Origin: Solimonas sp. K1W22B-7
GTDB taxonomy: Bacteria; Pseudomonadota; Gammaproteobacteria; Nevskiales; Nevskiaceae
Reading direction: 5' to 3'
NCBI RefSeq assembly: GCF_003428335.1
Contig: NZ_CP031704.1
Span: 3,596,001 to 3,660,000, forward strand
Length of the DNA: 64,000 nt
Shown: piece after piece, positions 62,299-64,000 of the stretch
Layout: the number at the start of each line of letters is the position of its first letter
Position numbering within the stretch: the stretch's first letter is position 1
The notes under the pieces: generated by a model
Told to the model about the DNA's origin: nothing
Seen by the model: the letters and a program-made list of their open reading frames with translations, nothing else
The model's database searches: none
Translations under genes and position numbers: made by a program

Positions 62299-63804
62299 TC
62301 AGGCGAAGTGATAGTCCTTGAGGGGAAAACGGCTGGCCTGGCGCAGGCCGGAGAGGGTCGAAGTGGGCCGCAACAGGGTCGCCTCGCCATGCTGATTGAA
62401 ATAGTAGCTGCGCGAGCTGGCGCAGTTGCCGTTGACGAACACCGAACTCCCGACGCGCTGCTTCATGTCGGCCACGAAGGCATCGTTGGCCGATTCGGAG
62501 ACCTCGAAGCTGTGCGCGCTCTTGCGCCGCAGCTCGCCGACCAGGCGGGCGATGTGCTTCATCTGGCCCTCGATGGTGGTGAAGAAGGACAGGCCGTTGT
62601 AGGCGTAGGGGCTGTTGAGGCAGAACAGGTTCGGGAAGCCCGGCACCGCGACACCTTCGTAGGCCTGGAAACTCGTGCCGCGCCACCAGGCGCCCAGGTC
62701 CTTGCCCTGGCGGCCGACGATTTTTATCGCCGGGAAGTTCTCTTCCCAGAGCGAGAAGCCGGTGGCCAGGATCAGGGTGTCGATCGGCCGGCGGCTGCCG
62801 TCGCGGCTGACGATGGCATCCGGCTCGATGCGCTCGATGCCCTCGGTCACCAGCTCGACGTTGGCGCGGTTGAAGGTCGGGTAATAGGTGTTGGAGAAGG
62901 TCGGGCGCTTGCAGCCGAAGCTGTAGTCCGGCGTCAGCTTGCGGCGCAGTTCCGGGTCCTTGATCTGGCGGGCGATGTGCGCCTTGCAGGCGCGTTCCAT
63001 CGTGCGCGTCAGCATCGGCAGCTGCTTGTTGTAGAGCACGCCGGTGACCATGATCGCCTCGAGGATGCCGGAGCTGACCAGGCGCGCCGAGCGCTGCGCC
63101 GCCGGCAGCGCGGCGAACAGGCGCCGCAGCGCCATCGGGATCGGGCCGTCGACCTTCGGCGTCACCCAGATCGCGGTGCGCTGGTAGACGTCCAGCCGCG
63201 CCAGCTGCGGCGCGATCTTCGGCAGCAGCTGCACGGCGGTGGCGCCGGTGCCGATGACGGCGGCGCGCTTGCCCTCCAGCGGGTAGTCGTGGTCCCAGGC
63301 GGCGGTGTGGATGACCTTGCCCTTGAAACTTTCGATGCCCGGGATGTCCGGCTTCTTCGGCTGCGACAAAAAGCCGGTCGCGGTCAGCAGGAAGCGCGCG
63401 GTGATCGGCTCGCCACCCTGGACGTGCACGCTCCAGAGGCGGTTGGTCTCGTCCCAGACTGCCTGCTGCACCGCGGTGTTGAAGCGCATGTGGCGGCGCA
63501 GGTCGTACTTCTCCGCGACGTGCTCGGCGTATTTCTTCAGCTCCGCTCCGCGTGCGTAGAGACGCTCCCACCAGGGGTTCGGCTCGAAGGAATAGGAGTA
63601 GGTGAAGGAGGCAATGTCCACCGCCAGGCCCGGGTAGGTGTTGACGTGCCAGGTGCCGCCGAGATCGTCGTTGCGGTCCAGCATCAGCAGCGAGTCGATG
63701 CCCAGGCGCTTGAGCTCGATCGCCGCGCCCATGCCGCCGAAACCGGTGCCGATCACGATGGCCTCGTAGTCGGGTTGCCGTTCCATCCGTTCTGCCTTGC
63801 CCAT
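62299..63804 (-). CDS. Flavin-containing monooxygenase, Baeyer-Villiger type
   Basis: 501 residues. FAD loop IVIGTGFGGMGAAIELKRLG near 17, RNDDLGGTWHVNTYPG near 45, and NADPH loop AAVIGTGATAVQLLPKIAPQ near 183. Between them lies FKGKVIHTAAWDHD, close to the Baeyer-Villiger fingerprint F-x-G-x-x-x-H-x-x-x-W-P/D with Asp at the end, the variant common in class I enzymes of this branch. It would insert oxygen beside a ketone or oxidise a heteroatom; the substrate is unknown. Confidence 0.9.
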   Translation of the reverse strand: MGKAERMERQPDYEAIVIGTGFGGMGAAIELKRLGIDSLLMLDRNDDLGGTWHVNTYPGLAVDIASFTYSYSFEPNPWWERLYARGAELKKYAEHVAEKYDLRRHMRFNTAVQQAVWDETNRLWSVHVQGGEPITARFLLTATGFLSQPKKPDIPGIESFKGKVIHTAAWDHDYPLEGKRAAVIGTGATAVQLLPKIAPQLARLDVYQRTAIWVTPKVDGPIPMALRRLFAALPAAQRSARLVSSGILEAIMVTGVLYNKQLPMLTRTMERACKAHIARQIKDPELRRKLTPDYSFGCKRPTFSNTYYPTFNRANVELVTEGIERIEPDAIVSRDGSRRPIDTLILATGFSLWEENFPAIKIVGRQGKDLGAWWRGTSFQAYEGVAVPGFPNLFCLNSPYAYNGLSFFTTIEGQMKHIARLVGELRRKSAHSFEVSESANDAFVADMKQRVGSSVFVNGNCASSRSYYFNQHGEATLLRPTSTLSGLRQASRFPLKDYHFA

Positions 63805-63828
63805 GTCTGTCTTTCCTGTGAAGAGGGT

Positions 63829-64000
63829 TTACTGCAGCGCCGCACGCAGGGCGCGCTCGCTGCTGCGCTGCGCCACGTCGAAGACATGACGGCGGCGGCG
63901 GTGATCCATCATGTTGTAGCCAATTGCAGCCAGATCCTCGGGGCCCGGCTCGAGCCGGATCGTGCGGATGCCGGCCGCTTCCAGCTGCGCCAGTTCGCGG
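63829..64000 (-). CDS. C-terminus of an unidentified protein (possibly patatin-like)
   Basis: Only the last 56 residues lie in the window, ending about 24 bp before the monooxygenase start. They read RELAQLEAAGIRTIRLEPGP, then EDLAAIGYNMMDHRRRRHVF and a helical DVAQRSSERALRAALQ end. The LEPGPEDLAAIGxNxMD pattern resembles the C-terminus of patatin-like phospholipases in lipid-degrading bacteria, as I recall it. That call is tentative; the gene is certain to continue beyond the edge. Confidence 0.5.
   Translation of the reverse strand, partial: RELAQLEAAGIRTIRLEPGPEDLAAIGYNMMDHRRRRHVFDVAQRSSERALRAALQ

Overview
This is GC-rich DNA (by eye about two-thirds G+C) with Shine-Dalgarno starts, many GTG and ATGA/GTGA gene junctions, and dispersed hairpin repeats of the gtaggagcggc and ccctctcccgc types. 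Together with DUF1302 barrels, PF10118 'metal-dependent hydrolases', a Baeyer-Villiger-type monooxygenase and several acyl-CoA enzymes, this suggests a chromosomal segment of a gammaproteobacterium, probably of the Nevskiales/Solimonadaceae or a relative that degrades lipids, alkanes or steroids. The taxonomic call is inference. I see no rRNA, tRNA, CRISPR array, phage or insertion-sequence transposase.

Layout. 1-5.6 kb: a cut-off lipase-like lipoprotein, a secreted esterase, an AraC regulator, a KefB/KefC-type antiporter, a YceI protein and small enzymes, all on the minus strand. 6.3-10.9 kb: a tight plus-strand operon of four YciI/DGPF proteins, a MAPEG protein, a VOC protein, an SRPBCC protein and an ECF42-type sigma factor, preceded by a sequence resembling the ECF42 promoter. 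11-19.5 kb: two giant minus-strand envelope genes, an unrecognised 1396-residue membrane protein and a 1328-residue mosaic surface protein. 19.6-22.3 kb: a kinase-DUF6285 fusion overlapping an acyl-CoA dehydrogenase, resembling LvaA/LvaB/LvaC of 4-hydroxyacyl-CoA catabolism. 22.5-31.4 kb: serine hydrolases, an ABC1 kinase, a lipase-like lipoprotein, an FG-GAP propeller and an acyl-CoA-binding protein. 31.8-37.7 kb: a sigma-54-type two-component pair diverging from a DUF4166 gene and a three-domain SDR fusion. 37.8-49.2 kb: a catabolic block with a DUF1302 outer-membrane protein, acyl-CoA ligase, AraC regulator, acyl-CoA dehydrogenase, nitronate monooxygenase, carotenoid-desaturase-like flavoprotein, aldo/keto reductase and dienelactone hydrolase. 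49-59.3 kb: mixed single genes, among them a diguanylate cyclase, a Popeye-like cNMP-binding protein and DUF1631. 59.3-60.1 kb: repeats. 60-64 kb: a minus-strand run with an SRPBCC protein, methyltransferase, PF10118 protein, monooxygenase and a cut-off gene.

The most unexpected signal is a 42-bp ungapped motif present five times, each 82-107 bp upstream of a minus-strand gene: two lipase-like lipoproteins, a serine hydrolase lipoprotein, a secreted FG-GAP protein and an acyl-CoA ligase. Read on the coding strand it holds two TGRCC-like half sites 22 bp apart, as AraC-family operators often do. An AraC gene lies next to one copy. I read this as an undescribed regulon for extracellular ester or lipid use.

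Other points of interest are a terminator-containing structured leader before the acyl-CoA-binding protein gene, a probable CTG start, a pseudogene scrap copied from the tail of a pseudouridine synthase gene, and a near-identical 327-bp repeat present twice.
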